A stretch of 64,000 nucleotides of DNA, from assembly GCA_963921795.1 (NCBI GenBank), contig OY997640.1:9755237-9819236 (forward strand), given 5' to 3'. The stretch's first letter is position 1. Every line of letters starts with the position of its first letter. A program made the translations under genes and the position numbers. Below are positions 1 through 8,770 of this stretch, piece after piece. The notes under the pieces are model-generated. The model saw only the letters and a program-made list of their open reading frames with translations, was not told where the DNA came from and ran no database searches. Source of the stretch: Nannobrachium achirus. Its lineage: Eukaryota; Chordata; Actinopteri; Myctophiformes; Myctophidae.

Positions 1-3000
1 GACATAGGTCGTTTTGACGCTCCCGTTCCTGGCCTTCAATCTGGTCAAGGTCTCTTGACTGAAACGTTTGTTTTTTGCAGATTTGATCAACGTAGACCAA
101 GGGAACAGTCCGAGTCCCATTTTTGACGCTATCAGCTCGGAGGTTTTACAAGTAAGCAAGTCTCGTAAGATGGGATGCGAACGAGATATCATGTGATTCA
201 TACAGTATTTTTCATCCTTGTACAGCGTCTTCACAAGAGCAACAGGGCAATCTCCCTCTGTTGTGTGGAGTACAACCCCTGTCACGGAAAACCCTGCGTC
301 TAGCTGTACGGTTTCAATCGTGTGTACAGAGTGTACACCAAGAGCTGCTTCAGCCGTATCCAGGTCAACCCATCTTCCTGAGTCGTCGAAACAAATGTCC
401 TTTTTCAGATACAGCACTTTATCTCCTGGTACCAGCTGGTGCCACGGGCAGGTTGTGAAACAGGAAATCTTGTCGGTTTCCAACTTGACACAGTCGCCTC
501 TCATCACACATGCTATAAAGGTATCGGTGACAGCAGAGTCGCAAGGGGATCTGACACTCTTAAAAGCAGTCAACCCTCTAACCTTCACAGAAATTGACGT
601 TATCTGGTTTCTGTCTGTAGTGTGGGTGAGCGCCACGTATGTTTTCTTAGCCACGTGGCAGTACACAGAACAGCTGTTTTCATACTCCAAGTTCACCCGT
701 CTGTTTTTCGCAAACGCACTCGTCACTTCAACGAGTCCATGATCAGGCACATCTGCGTAATACAAGGGGTATCCGTCTTGTGTGCGCAATTCGTCTGCAG
801 CCTTGATCAGAGGAGTGACCCCGTTGCCTTTTGTTATCATGTACATACGATCAAGGGTGTCTGTGACCAAAGCTCTTTTCACGTATGCCAGGAAGTCAGG
901 TATCTGCTCGTTTGAGCGCATAAACTTGTCTTCTATGGCTCTCTGAGCTCGACAAGCAAAGTCCCGCAAGTCTCCCATGTTAAGATCACACTCATTCAGC
1001 TTTTGATACCTTGAGCAGTCGGATACATCCTTTTCTGTGACAGTGTTAGGATCGTAGCCTACAGATACCATCACACTATCCGTGTCACCGTACACCACGG
1101 GAGAGCTGTACTGGAAAAACTCGGCTACGCAACTGTTCACAACCGCTATCTGTTGCCTTCCGTGACCAGAGATGAGCGGTCCGCAAGGGTATGGAGCAGT
1201 ACCGTAGAAAGAATTGGCCATGACCTTGCATTCACTCTCTTGAAGTTTGTAATACGCTCTTGTGGCGTTGTCAATGGGGAGTTTTAGTTTTTTCTTAAAA
1301 TCAGCCCGCTTGTCCAAATAGTATTCCACTGATGAGGCCAACACGGCCGGCGCACGGACAAACTGTCCTGTCTTTCTGTCAAACTTCAAGATCAGAGTTG
1401 CAAATTCAAACCCTTCCTTTTCCCAGCAGTAACACACCCAATCCGACAGATCATGCGGGAATGAACGGGGTGGCCATGGGATTGTTGTCTCTGGTGAAAT
1501 GTTCAGCGCACACATGATTGAAGGGTACATACTTGAGAAGTCGAAAGATAGCTCCAATCCCATACCGGGATTCCCGTAGTGCAAACCCGTCAAAGGATCG
1601 CACACGGAGCCTCCTTTCCACAAGTCTGTCTTGAGTCTATGACTAGACAACTCGTTGTTCACTCTCAACCGGCAGTCTTCCGTCGCGCCAAGTGGCCCGG
1701 CTCTGGCTCTCATGTTATCCATGGTGAATTTTAACTGAGGCAGCTGCACAGAATGGATGCTTTGCACAAAACCTCCAAAGTTGTCTCCTCTGCCATGGAC
1801 TATAACATCAATGTTGAGTGTAGTCCTGCATCTGTGAAACAGCGCAGAGACCGGTTTCAGCACTTTTGCTATTCGAGCGCAAAGCTGAGAGTCCACCAAG
1901 TTGTACACAAGCACAGCGAATAGGCTCGTGCCTCCACTGCTGATCATCTCGTCCATTTTTCCGTACTCTACATCTGCCAGCTTGCGGATTTTTTTTCGGT
2001 CTTTCAAATGTTTGTTATGCAGTTTTCTCTCTTTGTCAATGATGAACGGTGCAACCTCGTTCAGTCTCATGCTTAAACATGAAAATTTTACATCTCTGAT
2101 TCCTGCCATTCTGTACAAATCCACTATGTTCATTCCACAGCTGTTGATTTTAAAATGCCCCAGTTTTCCTTTGTCTTTGTTGAACTGATTGATCAGCATG
2201 GAGATGCGATGCAGCTTGTGGCTGGCGTAGGGTTTTGTCAAACACTTGCCAATTTCTTCTAGCAAGGTTCTGTACATGTCCAGATATTGGACAGTTTCAA
2301 ACTGAAGGGTGTACATCAGTTTGCTGCTGCCGGTGTCAACGTCTGATATGAACAGCTTGTTCCACATTTCCTCCAGTGCACGACAGCGGGTTTTATCGAA
2401 GTTTTGAGTTTTGCCATTTGCGTAAAAGAAAACTCTCTGTTGAATGACTCTAATGTCAAACTCTGCGTTGTACACGTACAGCAGCTCAATCTGATGCGAT
2501 GAAAGCATTCTCAACAGGACTTCAATGAGTTCCAGTTCACTCGAGCAGGCGTGGAAATGTATCCTGCTCGGGTCAGCGATTCCGGCGTTTTGCGCCAGCT
2601 CGGTGTCCTGTTCCAGGTCGGGGCCCCTGATTTTCTTTGTGTTGTACAACACAAACAGATCTTTTCTGTGATGTTGCTTGTTGAGTTTGGGGATGTGTGT
2701 GTTTAACATCACGAGTGACACGCACGTTATTTCGTGCTGCTGCCCAGGCATGTCTATAGCAATGTTTGGTATCGAGACGTCTTTACTGCCTTTCACTTTT
2801 GTTCTTGCTGCATTGTACGTGATATTCAGACGATCCCTGTATACTTTTAGCTCACGCACAGTGTTTTCTGTGCAGTACGGATGCCTGTAGGCGAAATGAG
2901 CCGGCATCAGAGTTTTGTCTTTGTACTTGTCGTCGTAGACAGTCTCGATGTCAAGACAGGCAACTTTGTAAAAGTTGTCCATGTGTTTGCTATCAAAAAC

Positions 3001-3603
3001 AGTAGCTTCGGCCTCAGATAGCTTGTGATCGTATATGAGATCAGAAGGCTTGACTGTTGCACCGAGCTTGTCCGCTGGTAGGAAATACACTCGACCAAAC
3101 ATGACTCCGAAGCATAAAGCCGGTGTGTTGCCATCTCTGCTCATGTAAAACCCTCGGTTGGGGCAGAAATCTCCAAATGTCAATGCCTCTTTCACACTCC
3201 CGAAGTATTCCAGACCCATTTCTATTGTAGTCAGAGGAAACACCTGTGCTGTTACCTCTCTCTTAATGTCATCGTGAAACACTTTCACTTGGACAGGTGA
3301 AGCCGCAAAGTGCCGTGACCAGTTCTTCTCAAATTCAAACCACGCGTCATCTTCGTTTTCATCTTGATTCATTTCCATGTCATAGCCCACAATTGGGTTG
3401 AGAGGATAGATACGGAAGCACAATGTGCTGTTGAGTTTGGCATGCTGGCCGCTGATCACCAAAGCTCTGCACAGCAAAACATTTCTCTGGAAAAAGACGG
3501 ATTTAACGAGCAATCCAATCAGTCCCGGCTCTTCGAAACTGACTGGTCTGCGAATGGGATATATGGCAGGAAATTTTTCTTCAAAGGATAAGGGATTATC
3601 CAT
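1..3603 (-). CDS. Herpesvirus-type family B DNA polymerase, C-terminus beyond left edge
   Basis: This frame is open from an ATG at 3601-3603 to position 1 (1201 codons) without a stop, so the C-terminus is off the window. Going from the N-terminus I see exonuclease motif Exo I (DIE, near position 2950), Exo II (YNAEFD, near 2480), palm motif A (DFSSMYPS, D near residue 688), motif B (NSFYG, near residue 795) and motif C YGDTDS (residues 838-843), in the order of proofreading replicative polymerases of the herpesvirus/eukaryotic delta type. It would copy the viral genome in the nucleus. It diverges from the SF3-like gene at 3876, with a minus-strand TATA box 54 bases upstream of the ATG. All catalytic residues seen are intact. 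Family assignment is secure; the specific alloherpesvirus affiliation (ORF57 of the channel catfish virus) is inferred from the neighbouring genes. Confidence 0.95.
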   Translation of the reverse strand, partial: MDNPLSFEEKFPAIYPIRRPVSFEEPGLIGLLVKSVFFQRNVLLCRALVISGQHAKLNSTLCFRIYPLNPIVGYDMEMNQDENEDDAWFEFEKNWSRHFAASPVQVKVFHDDIKREVTAQVFPLTTIEMGLEYFGSVKEALTFGDFCPNRGFYMSRDGNTPALCFGVMFGRVYFLPADKLGATVKPSDLIYDHKLSEAEATVFDSKHMDNFYKVACLDIETVYDDKYKDKTLMPAHFAYRHPYCTENTVRELKVYRDRLNITYNAARTKVKGSKDVSIPNIAIDMPGQQHEITCVSLVMLNTHIPKLNKQHHRKDLFVLYNTKKIRGPDLEQDTELAQNAGIADPSRIHFHACSSELELIEVLLRMLSSHQIELLYVYNAEFDIRVIQQRVFFYANGKTQNFDKTRCRALEEMWNKLFISDVDTGSSKLMYTLQFETVQYLDMYRTLLEEIGKCLTKPYASHKLHRISMLINQFNKDKGKLGHFKINSCGMNIVDLYRMAGIRDVKFSCLSMRLNEVAPFIIDKERKLHNKHLKDRKKIRKLADVEYGKMDEMISSGGTSLFAVLVYNLVDSQLCARIAKVLKPVSALFHRCRTTLNIDVIVHGRGDNFGGFVQSIHSVQLPQLKFTMDNMRARAGPLGATEDCRLRVNNELSSHRLKTDLWKGGSVCDPLTGLHYGNPGMGLELSFDFSSMYPSIMCALNISPETTIPWPPRSFPHDLSDWVCYCWEKEGFEFATLILKFDRKTGQFVRAPAVLASSVEYYLDKRADFKKKLKLPIDNATRAYYKLQESECKVMANSFYGTAPYPCGPLISGHGRQQIAVVNSCVAEFFQYSSPVVYGDTDSVMVSVGYDPNTVTEKDVSDCSRYQKLNECDLNMGDLRDFACRAQRAIEDKFMRSNEQIPDFLAYVKRALVTDTLDRMYMITKGNGVTPLIKAADELRTQDGYPLYYADVPDHGLVEVTSAFAKNRRVNLEYENSCSVYCHVAKKTYVALTHTTDRNQITSISVKVRGLTAFKSVRSPCDSAVTDTFIACVMRGDCVKLETDKISCFTTCPWHQLVPGDKVLYLKKDICFDDSGRWVDLDTAEAALGVHSVHTIETVQLDAGFSVTGVVLHTTEGDCPVALVKTLYKDEKYCMNHMISRSHPILRDLLTCKTSELIASKMGLGLFPWSTLIKSAKNKRFSQETLTRLKARNGSVKTTYV

Positions 3604-3875
3604 TTTTGTAAGCCATTGGTGTGCCAAATTCAACAACGGTAGATCCTAATGAGACCTTTTATAGGCTTGCTAGGTTTATTACTCCACCCCTCCCCCAAGG
3701 TCTCAGAGAGAAAAGAGGCAAGCTGAAAGTAAATGTTTGCAGAACACAGTTTTTTTTTTACTGTGTATGTCTTTAAAATACTCACATGTTAGTTCACATT
3801 AAGATAAAGATGGTACTTTGAAACAAGATCTATTCCTAGAGTAGAGACTGTACCAAACTTATGTGACAAGCCAAC
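3604..3875. promoter_or_regulatory. Divergent promoter region between polymerase and SF3-like gene
   Basis: This 272-bp spacer separates two head-to-head genes. On the minus strand TATAAAA lies at 3663-3657, about 54 bases upstream of the polymerase ATG, a usual distance for a short leader. A C-rich run (3685-3700) and a T-run near 3752 lie between. I see no equally clear TATA for the plus-strand gene. Confidence 0.55.
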
Positions 3876-6800
3876 ATGCCGGCAAACAAGCAAACCGGAG
3901 TTCCTACGTTTACTCGCAATTGTCTACCACATAGAGATAAAACTACCGCAGCAATCAGCACTGTCAAACTGCCAGCGAACAGAGCTGCCCTATTTTTAGC
4001 TTTGGAGTCGGACACTCTACACGATAGGAAGTTTGACGAACTCACGTTCAGCAGCTTGTCCGATGAAGACAAGGCCGCTTTCCAGTTGCTGCTGTACGTA
4101 ACTTATTGCTGCAAAGGTCATGTTTTTCAGGTGACGCTCGAAAACCCCGACTTTGGCACGATGTCTCCGGCTGTACGAGAAGATTTTGCTCATGGGAGAC
4201 TTTTTTGCTTTGTGTTAGACATGGACACTGAAAGCACCGGGTTCTCGTTTGACACCCCTGGGGTAAGAGATGCCATACCTTGTGGTCAAATCTATGACAT
4301 GTTAGGTATCTCAAACAGTGCTGCTGCAGAAGATCGAGTGAATGAAAATCTTCTCGAAGAAGTGTACAAGGCTTTTATGAGATTGCAGTTGGTCAGGAAA
4401 AAGGCCACTTCGTTGAACAATGCTATGGTGGGCATGAGAGACAGTAAAAATGAGCTCGCGCCGTACTTTGACTGGGTAGACATTGCAAGGGACACGTTGA
4501 ACTCTGAGAAGATTGACAAAAAGAAGGTGAAGGAGTTGCAGGGATCCATGCTCACGCCTTGTACATCGAGGCAACATGTGGAGATTCCAAACACAATCCG
4601 TTACATGAACCTGAAGACGTTAGAGCGATCTCTGTGTAAACACAGCGACAGCTCGGCGAAAGGGAAAGGTGAAGGTTTACTCAACGACATTGTCTCCAAG
4701 CTGACGGTGGGGAAGCTGAAACGGCAAAATGTTATGCGGCGGTATCTGGGTGAGGTTCCCAGCGACAAAGCTTTTTTGGCTAAGCTGATGACATTTGCCC
4801 GAGAGCTGGACTCGAACTCTGGTGCTGCCGTCTCGGTGAACGGGCTTGTGGTGTTCGAGTACGACATGGCAAATTTGGTGACCGTCGAACGCCCCGACTC
4901 GTTTGTGAACTTCATGATTCACAAACACGTTCCAGTGTCACGCGATCGCACACTGCAGGCTCTGAATGATATCAGTGCTACAAAGATGACACGCTCGCTC
5001 GCTCGCATGTACCTCGACCAATGTGATTGCAAAGACCGAAACGGAGCCTGTCAAGGAGACTGTCAAGCGGCCTACTGTTGCTTCTACAACACATACGCTC
5101 AGCATCCCTTCACAGTGAGCCAAGGGGATCACACTTACTACTTTGCTCACCTGTACCCGTACCTGGGCAAACTCGAGCGACTGAGTAAAGAGATGAAAGT
5201 GAAATGCAAAAACAGTCGCACGCAATTTGAGAGCATAGCCGACATGGTGTTTAAGGTCTTGACCAAGAACCGCTTTGGTGACGAAAACGGGCTATACCAG
5301 GGGCTTCACGATGTCTTGGGAGGAAAAATGAAAAATTCTTACTTGTCGATTGGACAGAAATTTCCTGAGCTGCACGAACAACTGTATCTGCTGCCGGCAG
5401 TCGATGCAGCAGAAAACTACACAACGGCAGACGAGTTGGCTCCCGTCAAGCTGTACGACCAAGCCGTCGTCAGATATCTGTTCAGCGATCATCTGAACGT
5501 AGGGAGACTGTACCAGGCCTCTACCACGTTCAACTACATCATCACCAACACGGCTCCCAGATACACAATAGAGCGCATCATGCTCTTCAACACAGCTGGT
5601 CCCGGTGAGGGCAAGAGCTACGCTAATTACGTGCTAACCAGCCAGTTCAAAAGAGTCCCTAACTGCATTGAGCTGTTGACGTCTTTCACGCCGCAAGCCT
5701 TCAAGTACACAATCAGGAGAGAGTCCTGTATTGTAATGATAGATGATGGGCACATAACGCATGAGAAAAACATAAAGCACTCTGACCAAGAATCCAACGT
5801 CATCCCCAATGTGTTCAAAAATCTGCTTGATCAAGGTATGCTTGCAAGCCAAGTGGTCATGAGGGATCCCACGAATGGTAAAATAGACACCGTCAAGGTG
5901 AACTCTGTGAACAACTGCGGGTTCGTGTGGAACACCAACACCATGAACTTTGTGAGCAAAGCCTGGGAAGATCGGTGTGTAGTGATGAAGTCCGAGTTTC
6001 CAAAGCCTATAGTGTGCACAAGAAGCACTAAGCAAATTCTTGACACGGTGGAACGATGTAGCATGGATAGGGTTGTTCCTGTGTGGTTGTACAGACAGAA
6101 CCTGATTCAGTCTGCAACTATGATTGCGGAATCTGAGGTTGCGCAGTTCAGCGAGAAGTTTGACAAAGCTAGGGACGCTTGCTTAGCCGCGCTGCAGGCA
6201 AGTCACATCTTGTGCATTACCAGTATGAGCCACAGGCTTTCTTTCTGCATCAACCAATTGGTCTACGCAGAAGCGCTGAAGCTCGCCTGTCACTTTGTGT
6301 TCGACATTTGGATACCACCGTGGACAAAGATTCCGGGCACGTGCCATCCGACCATTAAGTCTTTTATGACCCAGCTCAACAAAAACAGATTGGATGCGCT
6401 CGACAAGCTTTCGTTTGGGCAGATATGTCTGGACACCAACTCGGTGTCCAAACTCTGCGCGGCGGCCTGTCTGCCTGACATTGTACCCAGAGTTGTAGAC
6501 ACTCAAGGTAGGTTTGCCTGCGACATTCTGGCTCGAGTTTTGGTCAGTGTTTACAGCCGCAAGCTCAAGCACAAAATAGAAGATCGCTTTCTGTCGATCT
6601 GGGGTATTGACACGCTGTTCGTCACAAACACCCGGCAGCAAGATAAAGGAGCGCACGAAATGCTACAGCTGTGCGCTTCGTGTAATGTGCCTGCTCGAAA
6701 GCCGGACAGGATGGTCAAGCTGTGTACGTACACACTAACAACAGCGCTTTCGTCACAGCACAACAGACGAGGTCATCAGCCTGCTGCGAGAAAAGTGAAA

Positions 6801-7757
6801 TCCGTTAAAGTCCCCCTGGAAGCGGTCTATGACATGTGCGCAATGTACATGGCCGACTCGCACAAGCTTTTCTGGGAACAGGTTGAGACAGCAATGGTCA
6901 ACGCGTATCAGACTGGAAGTCATGACTCGGACAATGCCTTTGCGCAGTGCACCCCGGACCAGAGCGAAGTTGTGAATCTGTCGTTTCGGTTGGACTTCAA
7001 CGACAATCCGCTGTGCTCTTTGATACTCAAGTCTACAGCCGGGTTTGAGCCTTTGAACGAACTGTCGTTCACAAAATGCACCTTTGATGAGTTCTCGTTC
7101 CAGTGTGCGGCGCCCGTGTACTACGGCGGTGTCCTAGTGCACGCGCTGGGAGACAATGCTCCGCCTGAAGCGCACAATGCGCAACACATGGGCGAATTCG
7201 CCTTGGGGCCGACAGGTACTTTCCATGGACCGAGATTGAGTGTGCACTCTAGCAACTACACTGGTGTGCCTGTAGAAAATATGAGTTCTTTTTGCAACAC
7301 TCGAACCGTGTACCATCAAGACACGATTCGTCTCACGGTTGACAAGCAAGACAGACAATTTCTGCACAGTCTTGAAAAAGATTGGGAGTGGAAAGATGCG
7401 GCTGAAGTGTTCAATAAAATCAACTTTAGTAGCGCTCCTGTTACCGTGGACATGCTGAAGGACGACTATTCCTTAACTATGATGGCTCTGAAAGGTGAAG
7501 ATCCGAGTAAATGTCCTGCAAGTTCACACAAATTGAAAAAGCTCATCCGCGCACTGCTCATGGCAAAGGATGGCAAGGCCGCGATCGCTCGCCGAGGCGG
7601 ACTGCGTAAACGGGTATTTGACGATGCCAACTCTACCACGGATCGTTCAGAGAGCGCTCCTGAGGCTCGATTGCAAGCAATCAGGCGAGTGATCCAGTCG
7701 ACGAATAAGCGCCGTCTGCCTCAGAAAGCTACTGTGTCTAAAAGGAGAAAAATGTAG
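3876..7757 (+). CDS. Large SF3/D5-like P-loop NTPase, putative replication helicase
   Basis: 1293 aa, starting at AACATGCCG. A Walker A motif GPGEGKS is at residues 575-581, Walker B CIVMIDDGH at 618-626, an SF3-style motif C/sensor GFVWNTNT near 682-689, and a basic AWEDRCVVM segment about 20 residues later that resembles the arginine-finger region of D5/SF3 helicases. A VLDMD segment (D115, D117) near the N-terminus looks like the hDhD of archaeo-eukaryotic primases, but I cannot confirm that. A Cys-rich stretch (about residues 387-408) precedes the ATPase. The C-terminus is very basic (RKR and KRRK clusters), fitting nuclear localisation. The position next to the polymerase supports a replication role. 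It could instead be one of the conserved alloherpesvirus proteins of unknown function; a similarity search is needed to name it. AATAAA follows the stop by about 70 bases. Confidence 0.7.
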   Translation: MPANKQTGVPTFTRNCLPHRDKTTAAISTVKLPANRAALFLALESDTLHDRKFDELTFSSLSDEDKAAFQLLLYVTYCCKGHVFQVTLENPDFGTMSPAVREDFAHGRLFCFVLDMDTESTGFSFDTPGVRDAIPCGQIYDMLGISNSAAAEDRVNENLLEEVYKAFMRLQLVRKKATSLNNAMVGMRDSKNELAPYFDWVDIARDTLNSEKIDKKKVKELQGSMLTPCTSRQHVEIPNTIRYMNLKTLERSLCKHSDSSAKGKGEGLLNDIVSKLTVGKLKRQNVMRRYLGEVPSDKAFLAKLMTFARELDSNSGAAVSVNGLVVFEYDMANLVTVERPDSFVNFMIHKHVPVSRDRTLQALNDISATKMTRSLARMYLDQCDCKDRNGACQGDCQAAYCCFYNTYAQHPFTVSQGDHTYYFAHLYPYLGKLERLSKEMKVKCKNSRTQFESIADMVFKVLTKNRFGDENGLYQGLHDVLGGKMKNSYLSIGQKFPELHEQLYLLPAVDAAENYTTADELAPVKLYDQAVVRYLFSDHLNVGRLYQASTTFNYIITNTAPRYTIERIMLFNTAGPGEGKSYANYVLTSQFKRVPNCIELLTSFTPQAFKYTIRRESCIVMIDDGHITHEKNIKHSDQESNVIPNVFKNLLDQGMLASQVVMRDPTNGKIDTVKVNSVNNCGFVWNTNTMNFVSKAWEDRCVVMKSEFPKPIVCTRSTKQILDTVERCSMDRVVPVWLYRQNLIQSATMIAESEVAQFSEKFDKARDACLAALQASHILCITSMSHRLSFCINQLVYAEALKLACHFVFDIWIPPWTKIPGTCHPTIKSFMTQLNKNRLDALDKLSFGQICLDTNSVSKLCAAACLPDIVPRVVDTQGRFACDILARVLVSVYSRKLKHKIEDRFLSIWGIDTLFVTNTRQQDKGAHEMLQLCASCNVPARKPDRMVKLCTYTLTTALSSQHNRRGHQPAARKVKSVKVPLEAVYDMCAMYMADSHKLFWEQVETAMVNAYQTGSHDSDNAFAQCTPDQSEVVNLSFRLDFNDNPLCSLILKSTAGFEPLNELSFTKCTFDEFSFQCAAPVYYGGVLVHALGDNAPPEAHNAQHMGEFALGPTGTFHGPRLSVHSSNYTGVPVENMSSFCNTRTVYHQDTIRLTVDKQDRQFLHSLEKDWEWKDAAEVFNKINFSSAPVTVDMLKDDYSLTMMALKGEDPSKCPASSHKLKKLIRALLMAKDGKAAIARRGGLRKRVFDDANSTTDRSESAPEARLQAIRRVIQSTNKRRLPQKATVSKRRKM

Positions 7758-7828
7758 AGATGTTTTGCATATGGATGTTGTGTTGTTACATGTATGTCAC
7801 AGAGTGTGTTATTTCTGTATCGTTGTTG

Positions 7829-7872
7829 AATAAAGACTCCTGAAAACAGTCATTCGATTGAAGCTTTTTATT
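7829..7872. terminator. Opposed polyadenylation signals
   Basis: AATAAA at 7829-7834 serves the plus-strand NTPase gene and TTTATT at 7867-7872 is AATAAA for the minus-strand membrane protein gene. The two genes converge here. The remaining spacer to 8077 holds only A-rich and low-complexity DNA; no further gene is visible. Confidence 0.7.
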
Positions 7873-8077
7873 ACAAATAACGATTGAAGCTTTAAGTTTC
7901 ATTGTAAATAACAGTTGAGGTCTGAGGTTTACTGTTGTCCAGTTTGAAGTCGAGTCAGAGGGTCCGGGGTCCTATCAAAAAAAAAAGAAAAAGAAAATGT
8001 TAGTGTGAATCCAATATATGCTAATTATTGTTCTCTCGCCTTGTTAATTTTACACGACCGATACTCACAGACTTTAA

Positions 8078-8626
8078 CTAGATAGTCTCTACTCGGCTGG
8101 GCTGCGCTGTAACACTGGGCTTCATGGTTAACCTGTGAGCATCGGCGTCCCCAGCAGGGTCGGATCTCATGGGTTGTAGCTCGGCGTCCCCAGCAGGGTC
8201 GGATCTCATGGGTTGTAGCTCGGCGTCCCCAGCAGGGTCGGATCTCATGGGTTGTAGCTCGGCGTCCCCAGCAGGGTCGGATCTCATGGGTTGTAGCTCG
8301 GCGTCCCCAGCAGGGTCGGATCTCATGGGTTGTAGCTCGGTGCCCCAAGCAGGGTCGGATCTCATGGGTTGTAGCACGACTGGGTCTGTGTGTACGATAA
8401 CATCTTCTTCATATGGCGGTAAAGTTTTGGGTATGGACATGACAGGGATGTAGATACTTGACCCAGGATGATGAGTAGTTTTCACGCTGCGCTTACATAA
8501 CTTATATGACAGTAAAGTAGCTCCGAACACCACCATAAGCGGAGCAGCCACTAAGCCAATGTTGTACCAGTTTCCTTGAATGTCGGTGTAATACCACCAG
8601 TAACTGGAAGGATCAGTGGGTTGCAT
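8078..8626 (-). CDS. Small membrane protein with PPxY motif and 13-residue repeats
   Basis: 182 aa from the ATG at 8624-8626; the upstream extension of the frame begins with a non-ATG codon and is not needed. There is no signal peptide. A Trp/Tyr-rich N-terminus is followed by one hydrophobic segment (about residues 23-44) and a basic KRS flank, which suggests a single-pass protein with a cytosolic C-terminus. Residues 70-73 are PPYE, a PPxY motif of the kind that binds WW domains of NEDD4-type ubiquitin ligases. The tail is six copies of a 13-residue unit (LQPMRSDPAGDAE type) encoded by a perfect or near-perfect 39-bp tandem repeat. I do not recognise the family. Adaptor or budding/trafficking roles are inference from PPxY alone. 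Confidence 0.6.
   Translation of the reverse strand: MQPTDPSSYWWYYTDIQGNWYNIGLVAAPLMVVFGATLLSYKLCKRSVKTTHHPGSSIYIPVMSIPKTLPPYEEDVIVHTDPVVLQPMRSDPAWGTELQPMRSDPAGDAELQPMRSDPAGDAELQPMRSDPAGDAELQPMRSDPAGDAELQPMRSDPAGDADAHRLTMKPSVTAQPSRVETI
8143..8376 (+). repeat. 39-bp in-frame tandem repeat, six units
   Basis: Six head-to-tail 39-bp units (13 codons) inside the small membrane protein gene. Four or five are identical and the last unit (8338-8376) carries a few substitutions. Being a multiple of three, the array can change copy number without breaking the frame. Confidence 0.95.
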
Positions 8627-8725
8627 CTTATCCACACGTTTACAAAGCAAAGTTTGGAACTGGAAGAATCGTAAATGAACATTAATAATTCGAAATAGTT
8701 CTTGGGGAAGAGCCTGAGCTGCGCC

Positions 8726-8733
8726 TATATAAA
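8726..8733 (+). promoter_or_regulatory. TATA box of the primase gene
   Basis: TATATAAA lies 38 bases upstream of the ATG at 8771. It decides the primase start: the longer open frame back to 8702 begins with TTG and would place the TATA box inside the coding region. Confidence 0.7.
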
Positions 8734-8770
8734 CGCTTGCGCCCGAGAAGTAGTTGACAAAAACGCTATC

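Noticed and set aside
218..3649. Several short plus-strand frames
   Set aside because: They are antisense to the polymerase gene, which has all family B motifs in one open minus-strand frame.
8143..8376. CRISPR-like array
   Set aside because: Identical 39-bp units without spacers, in a coding frame; an ordinary tandem repeat. The same goes for 11961-12529, 53565-53996 and 54858-55345.
8702..8770. N-terminal extension of the primase
   Set aside because: Begins with TTG and contains the TATA box; the ATG at 8771 is preferred.
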